Shown: piece after piece, positions 22,352 through 30,678 of the stretch
How positions within the stretch are numbered: position 1 is the stretch's first letter
How the letters are laid out: each line of letters begins with the position of its first letter
Assembly: GCA_934394815.1 (NCBI GenBank)
Contig: CAKRRD010000038.1
Span: 1 to 33,333, forward strand
Source of the DNA: an uncultured Acetatifactor sp.
GTDB lineage: Bacteria; Bacillota; Clostridia; Lachnospirales; Lachnospiraceae
Length of the DNA: 33,333 nt
Direction: 5' to 3'
Notes under the pieces: generated by a model
Told to the model about the DNA's origin: nothing
The model's database searches: none
Seen by the model: only the letters and a program-made list of their open reading frames with translations
Made by a program: the position numbers and the translations under genes

Positions 22352-24490
22352 ATGATCAAAATAGGAATGATGATCGGCGATCGCTATGAGATCCTGGAGA
22401 AGATCGGAACCGGCGGTATGTCAGATGTCTATAAAGCAAAATGTCATAAGCTGAACCGCTATGTGGCAATCAAGGTGTTGAAGCAGGAATTCAGCGAAAA
22501 TGCCAATTTTGTATCCAAGTTCCGGATCGAGGCGCAGGCAGCAGCGGGACTGATGCATCCCAATATTGTAAATGTCTATGATGTCGGGGAAGAGAATGGA
22601 ATCTACTATATCGTCATGGAACTGGTAGAGGGTATTACCCTCAAAAAATACATCGAGAAGAAGGCAAGATTGTCTTACAAGGAAGCAGTGAGCATCGCCA
22701 TCCAGGTAAGCATGGGTATCGAGGCTGCACATAATAATCATATTATCCATAGGGATATCAAGCCCCAGAACATTATTATCTCCAAGGACGGCAAGGTAAA
22801 GGTGACGGATTTCGGCATTGCCAAGGCAGCGACCAGCAATACAATCACCTCCAATGTCATGGGAAGCGTGCACTATACTTCTCCCGAACAGGCCAGAGGC
22901 GGATACAGTGATGAGAAGAGTGATATTTATTCTCTGGGTATTACCATGTTTGAAATGCTGACGGGAAGGGTGCCCTTTAATGGGGAGACCACGGTGGCCA
23001 TTGCCATCAAACATATTCAGGAGGAGATGCCTTCTCCGAAGGAATTTGTACCGGAGATTCCCTCCAGTGTGGCCAGCATTGTGCTGAAATGCTGTCAGAA
23101 GTCTCCGGACCGCAGATACCAGAACATGGCGGAGCTGATCGCGGATCTGAAACAGTCCCTGATCAATCCGGAGGAAGATTTCGTAGTGAATGCAGATCCG
23201 GATATGGAGGGCGGTACCCGGATGATCTCCGATGAAGATATGGCACAGATCAAGCGGAAGGTGCCCTATCAGGGAGCACGGGAATATGAGGAACCCGATC
23301 ATGATGAGACTATGCGTCTGAGATCCGATACGGAGGCCATGTATGAAAACGAAGAGAATGCAGAGGACGAGGATAACTATGACTACGATCCCAAGATGGA
23401 GCGTGTGACTACGGTGCTGGCTATCGTAGCCGGTGTGGTGATCTGCATTATCCTGATCGTCCTGGCCGTGAAGATCTTCGGCAATAAGAGGGAAGGAGAC
23501 AATGGTGGTTCTGCCAGTCCGATCATCACCACGGAGGAATCGGAAAGCAGGGAAGTGGAAAAAGTATCCATGCCCAATGTCACGGGTATGAATGTAGAGG
23601 ATGCCAAGAGTACCCTGACCAGCCTGGGAATCCTGACGGATGTGAATTATGAAGAGTCGGATTCCGTGGCAGAAGGGGTCGTTATCAATACAGATGTCAG
23701 TGTAGGCGCACTGATCGACAAGGGAAGCAAGGTGACCCTGACCGCCAGTGCCGGTACGCAGGGCGTAGAGGTTCCCAGTGTGGTGGATCTTACCTTTGAT
23801 GAGGCTAATACACAGCTGGTAAGCAAGGGATTTCTGGTGAATAAGACAGAAAGCTATTCCGATACGGTAGAAGCGGGACGTGTGATCTCCCAGACCCCTT
23901 CGGAAGGCAATAAGGCACCCAAGGGCAGTGTGATCACAGTGACCGTAAGCCTGGGCAAGGAAGATACGAAGATCCGTGTTCCCAACCTGATCGGCCTGTC
24001 GGAGCAGGATGGTACGGTAGAAGCCATCGAAGCCGGACTGACGGTAGGCAGTGTGACCTATATCTACAGCGATGAAGTAGGAGAAGGCCTGATCTGCTAT
24101 CAGAGTTATTCCCACGGTTCCTATGTGGATCAGGGAACCTCCATTGATATCAAGGTAAGCCAGGGAGCACAGCAGTCCACCTACAAGTGCAATGTCAGCA
24201 TTGCGGCCCCCACCACTTCGGAAGCTCCCGATTATGTATCGGGAATGGAAGTCAGCATCAAACTGGTGGCGGATGACGATACCGTGCTGCTGGACACGAA
24301 AGTCACTACGTTCCCGGTAGCTACGAACATCAATGGAATGGTATCTTCGGGAGGTACGCTGACCATGACTTATCAGGTGACCAGTGAACCCACCACCACA
24401 ACGAATCCGGATACCGGGGAACAGGTGACGGTTCCCGGAACGACAGAAGATCGTTCCTTTACCAGAAGAATTGAGTTCGTAAAGGAATAA
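22352..24490 (+). CDS. prkC: Membrane serine/threonine kinase with PASTA repeats (PrkC/Stk1)
   Basis: Transmembrane kinase sensing muropeptides or lipid II and controlling wall synthesis, division and, in spore formers, germination. From ATG 22352 (GGAGAG upstream) it has 712 residues. The N-terminal kinase domain (about 10-270) has GTGGMSDVY, the VAIKVLK lysine, HRDIKPQN with Asp135, and DFG at Asp153. An acidic juxtamembrane region leads to one helix (about 352-377). Outside are three PASTA repeats (each opening with a (V/M)P(N/S) motif, about 404 to 615), and then a ~100-residue C-terminal extension rich in Thr and Ser with no recognised domain. The start at TTG 22334 is less likely. Confidence 0.93.
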   Translation: MIKIGMMIGDRYEILEKIGTGGMSDVYKAKCHKLNRYVAIKVLKQEFSENANFVSKFRIEAQAAAGLMHPNIVNVYDVGEENGIYYIVMELVEGITLKKYIEKKARLSYKEAVSIAIQVSMGIEAAHNNHIIHRDIKPQNIIISKDGKVKVTDFGIAKAATSNTITSNVMGSVHYTSPEQARGGYSDEKSDIYSLGITMFEMLTGRVPFNGETTVAIAIKHIQEEMPSPKEFVPEIPSSVASIVLKCCQKSPDRRYQNMAELIADLKQSLINPEEDFVVNADPDMEGGTRMISDEDMAQIKRKVPYQGAREYEEPDHDETMRLRSDTEAMYENEENAEDEDNYDYDPKMERVTTVLAIVAGVVICIILIVLAVKIFGNKREGDNGGSASPIITTEESESREVEKVSMPNVTGMNVEDAKSTLTSLGILTDVNYEESDSVAEGVVINTDVSVGALIDKGSKVTLTASAGTQGVEVPSVVDLTFDEANTQLVSKGFLVNKTESYSDTVEAGRVISQTPSEGNKAPKGSVITVTVSLGKEDTKIRVPNLIGLSEQDGTVEAIEAGLTVGSVTYIYSDEVGEGLICYQSYSHGSYVDQGTSIDIKVSQGAQQSTYKCNVSIAAPTTSEAPDYVSGMEVSIKLVADDDTVLLDTKVTTFPVATNINGMVSSGGTLTMTYQVTSEPTTTTNPDTGEQVTVPGTTEDRSFTRRIEFVKE

Positions 24491-24508
24491 AACCAGGGGC
24501 AGAAAGCT

Positions 24509-25441
24509 ATGAAGGGCAAAATTATAAAAGGAATTGCCGGGTTCTATTACGTCCACACAGTGGACGTTGGCCACACAGTGGACGTTGGCCACACAGTGGA
24601 CGTTGGCCACACAGGAAATGGCACGATCTACGAATGTAAGGCCAAGGGAGTCTTCCGCAGGGATCACAGAAAACCTCTTGTGGGGGATGATGTGGAACTG
24701 GATGTCCTGGACGAGGCACAGAAAAAGGGAAATATCAGGGAACTGCTTCCCAGACACAGCGAACTGATCCGCCCGGCGGTAGCCAACGTGGATCAGGCAC
24801 TTGTGATCTTTGCAATCACGAAACCCCAGCCGAATTTTAATCTGCTGGACCGTTTCCTGATCATGATGCAGCAGCAGGAAATCCCCTGTATCATCTGTTT
24901 TAACAAGCAGGACATTGACGAGGAAGGGAAAAAGGAAGACTACCGGGCTGTTTACGAACGGGCCGGCTTCCGGACGATCACGGTCAGTGCCGCCAGAAAA
25001 GAGGGAATCGACACCCTTCAGGAACTGCTTAGGGGAAAGACTACCACAGTGGCCGGCCCCAGCGGAGTCGGAAAGTCGTCTCTGGTGAACTGCCTGCAGT
25101 CGGGAACTGTTATGGAGACGGGAAACATCAGCGAGAAGATCGAGCGGGGAAAGCACACTACCAGACATTCGGAACTGATCTCCATTGCACAGGATACTTA
25201 TATTCTGGACACTCCGGGCTTCAGTTCCCTGGGGCTGTTCCGGCTGGAGAAAGAGCAGCTGGCGGAGTATTATCCGGAGTTTGCTCCTTTTGAGAAATAT
25301 TGCAGATTCGGAGGATGCTCCCATATCTCGGAGCCGGTATGCGGTGTGAAGGATGCCGTGGCGGAGGGAGAAATCCCGCAGATACGGTATGAAAATTACT
25401 GTCTGCTCTATGAAGAACTGAAAAATCAGAGAAAATATTAA
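24509..25441 (+). CDS. rsgA: Ribosome small-subunit-dependent GTPase A (RsgA/YloQ)
   Basis: A circularly permuted GTPase that helps late 30S assembly. The 310-residue protein has an N-terminal OB fold (about 1-70), the permuted G domain with G4 FNKQD (near 130), G1 GPSGVGKS (183-190) and G3 DTPGF, and a C-terminal zinc region CRFGGCSHISEPVCGVK. Unusually, the OB fold contains three exact copies of His-Thr-Val-Asp-Val-Gly (residues 16-33), where homologues have a short loop. The repeat is in frame and the rest of the protein is intact. It lies 18 bp after prkC in the standard order; rpe and thiN, which often follow, are not here. Confidence 0.93.
   Translation: MKGKIIKGIAGFYYVHTVDVGHTVDVGHTVDVGHTGNGTIYECKAKGVFRRDHRKPLVGDDVELDVLDEAQKKGNIRELLPRHSELIRPAVANVDQALVIFAITKPQPNFNLLDRFLIMMQQQEIPCIICFNKQDIDEEGKKEDYRAVYERAGFRTITVSAARKEGIDTLQELLRGKTTTVAGPSGVGKSSLVNCLQSGTVMETGNISEKIERGKHTTRHSELISIAQDTYILDTPGFSSLGLFRLEKEQLAEYYPEFAPFEKYCRFGGCSHISEPVCGVKDAVAEGEIPQIRYENYCLLYEELKNQRKY
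24554..24614. repeat. 18-bp tandem repeat, 3.4 copies, inside rsgA
   Basis: The unit CACACAGTGGACGTTGGC occurs perfectly at 24554-24571, 24572-24589 and 24590-24607, followed by a partial copy to 24614. Each unit encodes His-Thr-Val-Asp-Val-Gly, so copy changes keep the frame. Each also contains the short inverted repeat CCAC-ACA-GTGG. Confidence 0.97.
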
Positions 25442-25443
25442 CT

Positions 25444-26817
25444 ATGAGTGAGACACAGAATAATAATCCAGGGGAAAAATTTAAAGAGACCATTGCGGAA
25501 GCCATGAAGACCGGAGATTTCCATGCACTGAACATGCTGGTGACGGACACGGTCAACGATGCTCTGCGGGAAGCTGCTTTTCAGGCGAATCTTTCCAGAG
25601 AAGCCAGAGAGGCCACGGAGAAAAAGGTATGGAATTCCCAGCGCAGCTGGCAGGAGAAAAAGCGTGAGGAAGAAAAGACCGGGGAACAGATCCAGGCGGA
25701 ACGGGAACAGCGGGAGCGTCAGCGGGAAGAACACCGCAGACAGAACGAGGAGTGGCACAGACAGCGCAGGGAACGGGAACGGCAATGGGAAGAACAGAGG
25801 AAAGCACAGGCGGTGCCTCCGAGACGGGCGACCGCAGCAGAGATGACTTCTCTGGTAAAAATGGAAAAAAAGGGAAATGTCTCGGGAACCCTGTGTACCG
25901 TGTTCGGTGGAATCGGACTGGGATTCAGCGGACTGGGACTTCTGGTACAGCTGCTTGTGGCTGCTTTTGGGGCAGCGTCTCTGAGTGCGGCGATCCTGCC
26001 GGGAGTACTTTCTCTGGCGTTTCTGGAAATGATTGCTTACGGCAACGGACAGCGCAGGAGATTAAAGCGTGCGGAAAAGTATCTGGAGTTATGCGGTACC
26101 AAAATGTATGGCGTGATCAACGAAATGGCCCGATACACCGGGAAAAGTGTCCGCTATGTCCGTAGAGACCTGCGGAAGATGTTAAAAGCCGGAATGTTTC
26201 CGGACGGGCATCTGGATGACAAAGAGACCTGCTTTATGCTAAATGATGTGATCTACAGACAGTATCTGGAGACGGAGAAGGCCTATCTGGAGCAGAATAA
26301 GATCACCGGGCAGGAGGACAAGAATACAGAAAATGTCGATCCGCAGGATATCGAAGAAAACCGCAGGGAACAGGAACTGCACAGCATGATAGCGGAAGGA
26401 ATGGAGTACATCCGCCACTTGCGGAACCTGAATGACAGGATCGAGGGAGAGGCAATCTCCGGGAAGCTGTATCGTCTGGAGAATCTGTTGAAGGAGATTT
26501 TCGACCGGGTACAGGAACATCCGGAGCAGATGCGCCGGATGCATAAGTTGATGGATTACTATCTGCCCACCATGTTAAAGCTGGTGGAGCAGTATGCGGA
26601 ATTTGATGAAGTCAGCAGTCCGGGGGAGGATATTCTGGAAGCCAAGAAGGAGATCGAGAAGACGCTGGATATGATCAATCAGGCATTTGTCACATTGCTG
26701 AACAATCTGTTTCAGGATGCCGCCTTTGATGCTTCGGCGGATGCACAGGTCTTACAGACCATGCTGGCCAAAGAGGGACTGACGGAATCGGATTTCGCAA
26801 GGGAAAAGAAGTATTAA
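25444..26817 (+). CDS. XpaC-like protein (5-bromo-4-chloroindolyl phosphate hydrolysis family)
   Basis: A 457-residue protein resembling B. subtilis XpaC, a family named from a reporter phenotype and not from a proven enzyme. Residues 1-135 are highly charged, rich in Arg, Glu and Gln (probably coiled coil). A hydrophobic hairpin follows (about 145-200: FGGIGLGFSGLGLLVQLL, then SLAFLEMIAYG). The remainder is helical, with a winged-helix-like GKSVRYVRRDLRKMLKAGMFPDGHLD and the YYLPTMLKLVEQYAEFD segment shared by XpaC proteins. It starts two bases after rsgA and is followed by telA; the XpaC-TelA pair is conserved in Firmicutes and linked to stress at the envelope. Family call from motifs; exact role unknown. 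Confidence 0.78.
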   Translation: MSETQNNNPGEKFKETIAEAMKTGDFHALNMLVTDTVNDALREAAFQANLSREAREATEKKVWNSQRSWQEKKREEEKTGEQIQAEREQRERQREEHRRQNEEWHRQRRERERQWEEQRKAQAVPPRRATAAEMTSLVKMEKKGNVSGTLCTVFGGIGLGFSGLGLLVQLLVAAFGAASLSAAILPGVLSLAFLEMIAYGNGQRRRLKRAEKYLELCGTKMYGVINEMARYTGKSVRYVRRDLRKMLKAGMFPDGHLDDKETCFMLNDVIYRQYLETEKAYLEQNKITGQEDKNTENVDPQDIEENRREQELHSMIAEGMEYIRHLRNLNDRIEGEAISGKLYRLENLLKEIFDRVQEHPEQMRRMHKLMDYYLPTMLKLVEQYAEFDEVSSPGEDILEAKKEIEKTLDMINQAFVTLLNNLFQDAAFDASADAQVLQTMLAKEGLTESDFAREKKY

Positions 26818-26868
26818 AAAGAAATATTAATTATTCATAAGAAAGAGTAAGAAGACGGGGGTATCAGC

Positions 26869-28029
26869 ATGAGTATTGATTTGGACGCAGTTACACAGGA
26901 GGCACCCACACTGACACTGGATCCTTTTGCGGAAGCAAAAGAGGAGATCGTGGAGAAGAAACCGGAAGAACTGGTAGAGGAACAGGCGGTTCCGGAGATG
27001 GAACTGACACCGGAAGAACAGAAAATGGTGGATGATTTCGCCGCACAGATTGACCTGACTAACACACAGGCAGTGCTGCAGTACGGTGCGGGAAGCCAGA
27101 AGAAGATTGCGGACTTCTCCGAGACAGCCTTAAGTAATGTCCGGACCAAGGATATGGGAGAGGTCGGACAGCTTCTGACCGATGTGGTGGCACAGTTAAA
27201 GGACTTCGATACCGAGGAGGAGAAGGGATTCTTCGGACTGTTCAAAAAGAGTGGGGACAGGCTGGGCAATCTGAAAGCAAAGTATGATAAGGCGGAAGTG
27301 AATATCGGTAAGATCTGCGAGGCCATGGAGAATCATCAGGTGGTGCTGTTAAAGGATGTGGCGGTACTGGACAAGCTATATCAGCTGAACCTGAATTATT
27401 TCAAGGAACTGTCCATGTACATCTTGGCGGGGAAAAAGAAACTGGCACAGGCGAGAAAGGTGGAACTGCCGGAACTTCTGGAAAAGGCACAGAAGAGCGG
27501 ACTGCCGGAGGACACCCAGGCGGCAAGGGACTTCGCGGCAATGTGTGAGAGATTCGAGAAGAAGATATATGATCTGGAACTGACCAGAGCCATTTCCCTG
27601 CAGATGGCTCCCCAGATCCGTCTGATCCAGTCCAATGATATTGCCATGTCTGAGAAGATCCAGTCCACGCTGGTGAACACGATCCCACTGTGGAAGAGCC
27701 AGATGGTCATTGCCATCGGTCTGGATCATGCCACGGATGCGGCCAGGGCGCAGAGGGCGGTATCGGATATGACCAATGAACTGTTGAAGAAAAATGCGGA
27801 AGCACTGAAAACGGCTTCGGTGGAGACGGCAAAAGAATCCGAGAGAGGTATTGTGGATATTGAGACACTGAAATCCACCAACCAGACATTGATGACTACA
27901 TTGGACGAAGTCATGAAAATCCAGGAGGAGGGCCGGGCCAGAAGACAGAGCGCCGAGGAAGACTTACAGCGCATTGAAAATGAGATGCGGGAAAAACTGC
28001 TGGAGATGAGCAAGGCATCCCATACCTGA
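26869..28029 (+). CDS. TelA-family protein (toxic anion resistance family)
   Basis: A 386-residue, almost wholly helical cytoplasmic protein of the TelA/YaaN family (PF05816). An acidic N-terminal ~50 residues precedes the conserved region with FGLFKKSGDRLGNLKAKYDK (about 122-142), the YQLNLNYFKELSMYILAGKKKL segment, and QMAPQIRLIQSNDIAMSEKIQ with LVNTIPLWKSQMVIA (about 243-283). The name comes from tellurite resistance of some members; the physiological role in this group is not settled, and nothing here points to tellurite. It is paired with the XpaC-like gene 51 bp upstream. A GGGGG tract precedes the start. The unit ends before the promoter at 28068; no clear terminator was found between them. 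Confidence 0.85.
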   Translation: MSIDLDAVTQEAPTLTLDPFAEAKEEIVEKKPEELVEEQAVPEMELTPEEQKMVDDFAAQIDLTNTQAVLQYGAGSQKKIADFSETALSNVRTKDMGEVGQLLTDVVAQLKDFDTEEEKGFFGLFKKSGDRLGNLKAKYDKAEVNIGKICEAMENHQVVLLKDVAVLDKLYQLNLNYFKELSMYILAGKKKLAQARKVELPELLEKAQKSGLPEDTQAARDFAAMCERFEKKIYDLELTRAISLQMAPQIRLIQSNDIAMSEKIQSTLVNTIPLWKSQMVIAIGLDHATDAARAQRAVSDMTNELLKKNAEALKTASVETAKESERGIVDIETLKSTNQTLMTTLDEVMKIQEEGRARRQSAEEDLQRIENEMREKLLEMSKASHT

Positions 28030-28067
28030 TTTTTCATTTATTTTACATAATTTAAGAGGCTTAACGC

Positions 28068-28096
28068 TTGACGAAAGCCCTGTGGGAATTTAGAAT
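28068..28096 (+). promoter_or_regulatory. Sigma-A promoter of the chemoreceptor gene
   Basis: TTGACG (28068-28073) and TAGAAT (28091-28096) have an ideal 17-bp spacer. The start would be near 28103, giving a leader of only about 30 nt. No flagellar sigma factor consensus was seen here. Confidence 0.75.
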
Positions 28097-28134
28097 AAAA
28101 ATCAGGGATTATAAATTTGGAAGGAGTAATACAA

Positions 28135-29400
28135 ATGAAGAAATTAGAAGAAATGCTCAGGAACAGACCCATTAAGAACAAACTGTCTCTTGTATTTCGA
28201 ATCATGGATGTGTTATACGTCCTGATTGCATTTGGGGCATTTGGGGCAATGTTACAGACACAGAATTATGTGGGAATCGTAATCGTGTTGATCTTAGCTG
28301 TAATAAGTATCTTATTTACCGTCAGCATATCAAAAATGCTTACCAAAATGCTGGTAGAACCCATCGAAAGTCTGGTAGTGGCATCTGAGAAGATTGCTTC
28401 TGGTGACTTTGAAATCGGCACTCCTTATGAGTCCGAGGATGAACTGGGACGTTTATCCGACAGCTTTGAGACCGCAGCCGGAATCCTGAAGAAAGTGGTA
28501 ACGGATCTGTATGGTATCGTTGAGAAGTTTTCCGAGGGTAATTTTGATGTACACAGCAGTTGTCCTGAAGCTTATGTCGGACAGCTTCACAGTGTGCTGG
28601 AAGAACTGGACGAGATGGTGAACAAGATCAGTGAGGCCATGCATGGCATCCAGGGATCTTCCGAACAGGTATCTGCCGGAAGTAACCAGCTGGCTGTCAG
28701 CGCACAGGATATCGCAGAAGGCGCTACCAGTCAGGCTGCAGCCGTAGAAGAACTGGTGGCTACCGTAGAAGAAGTAACCGGTCAGGTATTGGAGAACACC
28801 AAGTCTACCGACATCGTTCATGACAAGGCAAAACAGGTAGGTATTGAGGCGGCCAACAGCCAGAAAAAGATGGATGAACTGGTGGATGCCATGAAGAAGA
28901 TTGATACCACTACCCAGAACATCGAAAAGATCATCGCAGATATTGAGAACATCGCATCCCAGACCAATCTGCTGTCCCTGAATGCTTCCATTGAGGCGGC
29001 AAGAGCAGGAGAAGCCGGAAGAGGCTTTGCAGTCGTAGCTGACCAGATCCGTCAGCTGGCAGAAGAGAGTGCCAACTCCGCAGTTGAGTCCAAGAAACTG
29101 ATCGAAGAGTCCATGAACGAAGTAGAAGTGGGTAACAAGGTCACCAAGGAGACCAACGAGGCAATGCAGAAGGTGATGTCCGAACTGGATCAGATCATTC
29201 AGGAGGTTGCCAACATCCGTACCGCATCCGACAGACAGGCCGTATCTGTCAGCAACATCAAGAAGGGTGTGGAAGACATCAATGATGTTATCCAGTCCAA
29301 CTCCGCAGCAGCCCAGGAGACTTCCGCTACCAGCGAGGAGCTTTCCGCTTCCGCAACGACCCTGAACGAGTTGTTAGGGCATTTCAAACTGCGCGGTTAA
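28135..29400 (+). CDS. Methyl-accepting chemotaxis protein without an extracellular sensor domain
   Basis: A 421-residue chemoreceptor. ATG 28135 has AAGGAG eight bases upstream. Two membrane helices (about 20-40 and 46-66) are joined by a loop of only about five residues, so there is no periplasmic or extracellular ligand-binding domain. A HAMP domain follows (about 67-120), then a second linker and the signalling domain. Its hairpin tip reads [20 protein letters not shown] (about 278-298), the near-invariant CheA/CheW contact. Possible methylation sites lie in the Glu/Gln-rich flanks. Such receptors may sense membrane or cytoplasmic cues such as energy state. No che or flagellar genes are nearby. 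Single-gene unit with its own promoter and terminator. Confidence 0.92.
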   Translation: MKKLEEMLRNRPIKNKLSLVFRIMDVLYVLIAFGAFGAMLQTQNYVGIVIVLILAVISILFTVSISKMLTKMLVEPIESLVVASEKIASGDFEIGTPYESEDELGRLSDSFETAAGILKKVVTDLYGIVEKFSEGNFDVHSSCPEAYVGQLHSVLEELDEMVNKISEAMHGIQGSSEQVSAGSNQLAVSAQDIAEGATSQAAAVEELVATVEEVTGQVLENTKSTDIVHDKAKQVGIEAANSQKKMDELVDAMKKIDTTTQNIEKIIADIENIASQTNLLSLNASIEAARAGEAGRGFAVVADQIRQLAEESANSAVESKKLIEESMNEVEVGNKVTKETNEAMQKVMSELDQIIQEVANIRTASDRQAVSVSNIKKGVEDINDVIQSNSAAAQETSATSEELSASATTLNELLGHFKLRG

Positions 29401-29438
29401 GCAAGGAACATTTCCTGAGAGCGTAAAGAAGAGAACCG

Positions 29439-29475
29439 AAGAACCATGGCTGAATTTCACAGCTGTGGTTCTTTT
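29439..29475 (+). terminator. Rho-independent terminator of the chemoreceptor gene
   Basis: AAGAACCA (29439-29446) pairs with TGGTTCTT (29466-29473), and GCTG (29449-29452) with CAGC (29460-29463), followed by TTTT. The next gene begins 20 bp later, so that gene may depend on readthrough or on a promoter not recognised here. Confidence 0.8.
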
Positions 29476-29494
29476 CGATTGGAGGAGCCAAAAT

Positions 29495-30565
29495 ATGAAC
29501 CGTGGAAAAAGATACGGAATAGCAGCGATACTCACGGGAGTGGCACTGGCCGGAATGACGGCCTGTGGCGCAGAGAACGGTGACGGTACGGAGAGGACGG
29601 AAAAAACGGAAATTGTGGAGAGTGTGACTTTGGAGACTATGATTCCGGAGAGCGCAGAAGTGTTTCGGGAGACCACGGAGAATGGAAATACTGTGGAAGG
29701 ATCCGGCGAAGAGATAATGCCGGAGACACCGGTACCACAGGAGACAGCGGGTGCCGCAGAGCAGGAAGGACAGTCAGCGCACCCCCAGCCGGTGGAATCT
29801 ACCGGCCTCCGGCAGATCACATTAGATCCGGACTGGGAATATGCGGATCATTCAAAGATCAATACCGGGGCCGCCGTACTGTACCGGGCACCGGAGGAGT
29901 CCGGGCGAAAGGAAATCGTTATCGGCGTGAATGCCGGACATGGCACCGCTGGAGGATCCAAGGTGAAGACCCTGTGCCACCCCGACGGCTCTGCCAAGAT
30001 CACGGGAGGCAGCACGGCGGCAGGCGCTACGGAAGCGGCGGCAGTCTCCGGCGGTATGACATTTCAGGACGGAACACCGGAGCGTACGGTGACGCTCCGG
30101 ATGGCGCAGATCCTGCGGGACAGGCTGCTGGCTTCCGGTTATGATGTGCTGATGCTCCGGGACGGGGAGGATGTCCAGCTGGATAATGTGGCCCGGACGG
30201 TAATCTGCAATAACGTAGCGGACTGTCATATCGCCCTGCATTGGGACAGTGGTGACGGCAAGGATTATGACAAGGGATGTTTTTACATTTCCGTACCGGA
30301 AGCGTTGAAGAGCATGGAGCCGGTGGCTTCCCACTGGCAGCAGCATGATACCCTGGGAGCGGATCTGGTAGAAGGACTGCGGGGACAGGGAGCAACGATC
30401 TACGGGAAGGGAACCATGAGCATTGACCTGACCCAGACCTCTTACAGCACGATCCCTTCTGTGGATATGGAACTGGGAAACGGGTATTCCGACCACAGTG
30501 ATGCCACACTGAATACCCTGGCGGAGGGACTGCTGTCGGGAATTCAGACCTATTTCGGACAATAG
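29495..30565 (+). CDS. Lipoprotein N-acetylmuramoyl-L-alanine amidase (Amidase_3 type)
   Basis: Predicted to cut the bond between muramic acid and the peptide stem of peptidoglycan on the outer face of the membrane. From ATG 29495 (GGAGGAG upstream) it has 356 residues. A lipoprotein signal ends ALAGMTAC (Cys near 25), followed by a ~75-residue acidic Thr/Glu/Pro linker. The catalytic domain has zinc ligands His149 (NAGHG), Glu196 (PERTVTLRMA) and His249 (IALHWDS), and catalytic Glu326 (VDMELGNG). Between the first two ligands is a Gly/Ala/Thr-rich insert of about 45 residues. The usual SLHAN reads ALHWD here, but the metal site is complete. It may serve cell separation or spore cortex turnover; which is unknown. 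Confidence 0.8.
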   Translation: MNRGKRYGIAAILTGVALAGMTACGAENGDGTERTEKTEIVESVTLETMIPESAEVFRETTENGNTVEGSGEEIMPETPVPQETAGAAEQEGQSAHPQPVESTGLRQITLDPDWEYADHSKINTGAAVLYRAPEESGRKEIVIGVNAGHGTAGGSKVKTLCHPDGSAKITGGSTAAGATEAAAVSGGMTFQDGTPERTVTLRMAQILRDRLLASGYDVLMLRDGEDVQLDNVARTVICNNVADCHIALHWDSGDGKDYDKGCFYISVPEALKSMEPVASHWQQHDTLGADLVEGLRGQGATIYGKGTMSIDLTQTSYSTIPSVDMELGNGYSDHSDATLNTLAEGLLSGIQTYFGQ

Positions 30566-30580
30566 ATGGTTCTTCGCCAT

Positions 30581-30608
30581 TTGCAAATGCACTAAAATAT
30601 GCTATAAT
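30581..30608 (+). promoter_or_regulatory. Promoter of ychF (and probably lgt)
   Basis: TTGCAA (30581-30586) and an extended -10, TGC-TATAAT (TATAAT at 30603-30608), are 16 bp apart. The start would be near 30615, giving a leader of about 64 nt. The leader contains a small hairpin AAACC-GGAA-GGTTT at 30648-30661 capped by a GNRA-type tetraloop. Confidence 0.75.
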
Positions 30609-30678
30609 GAGCAATGCTGAATATCGAGAAAACACAAGAAAGGCAGTAAACCGGAAGGTTTCTGAACGGTAAATAAAT

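Noticed and set aside
24554..24614. Possible CRISPR-like array
   Set aside because: The 18-bp units abut without spacers and lie in frame inside rsgA; this is a tandem coding repeat.
22421..25324. A 967-codon open frame on the minus strand opposite prkC and rsgA
   Set aside because: It is fully antisense to two well-recognised genes with complete motifs; the translation is His/Cys/Arg-rich with no domain, and it arises from codon bias on the plus strand.
26869..28029. Tellurite-resistance function
   Set aside because: The family name comes from one plasmid determinant; no other ter-type genes are present, so a specific resistance role is not supported.
28097..28134. Possible cyclic-di-GMP riboswitch before the chemoreceptor, as often found in clostridia
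   Set aside because: The leader after the predicted start is only about 30 nt, too short for an aptamer, and no conserved riboswitch core was seen upstream.
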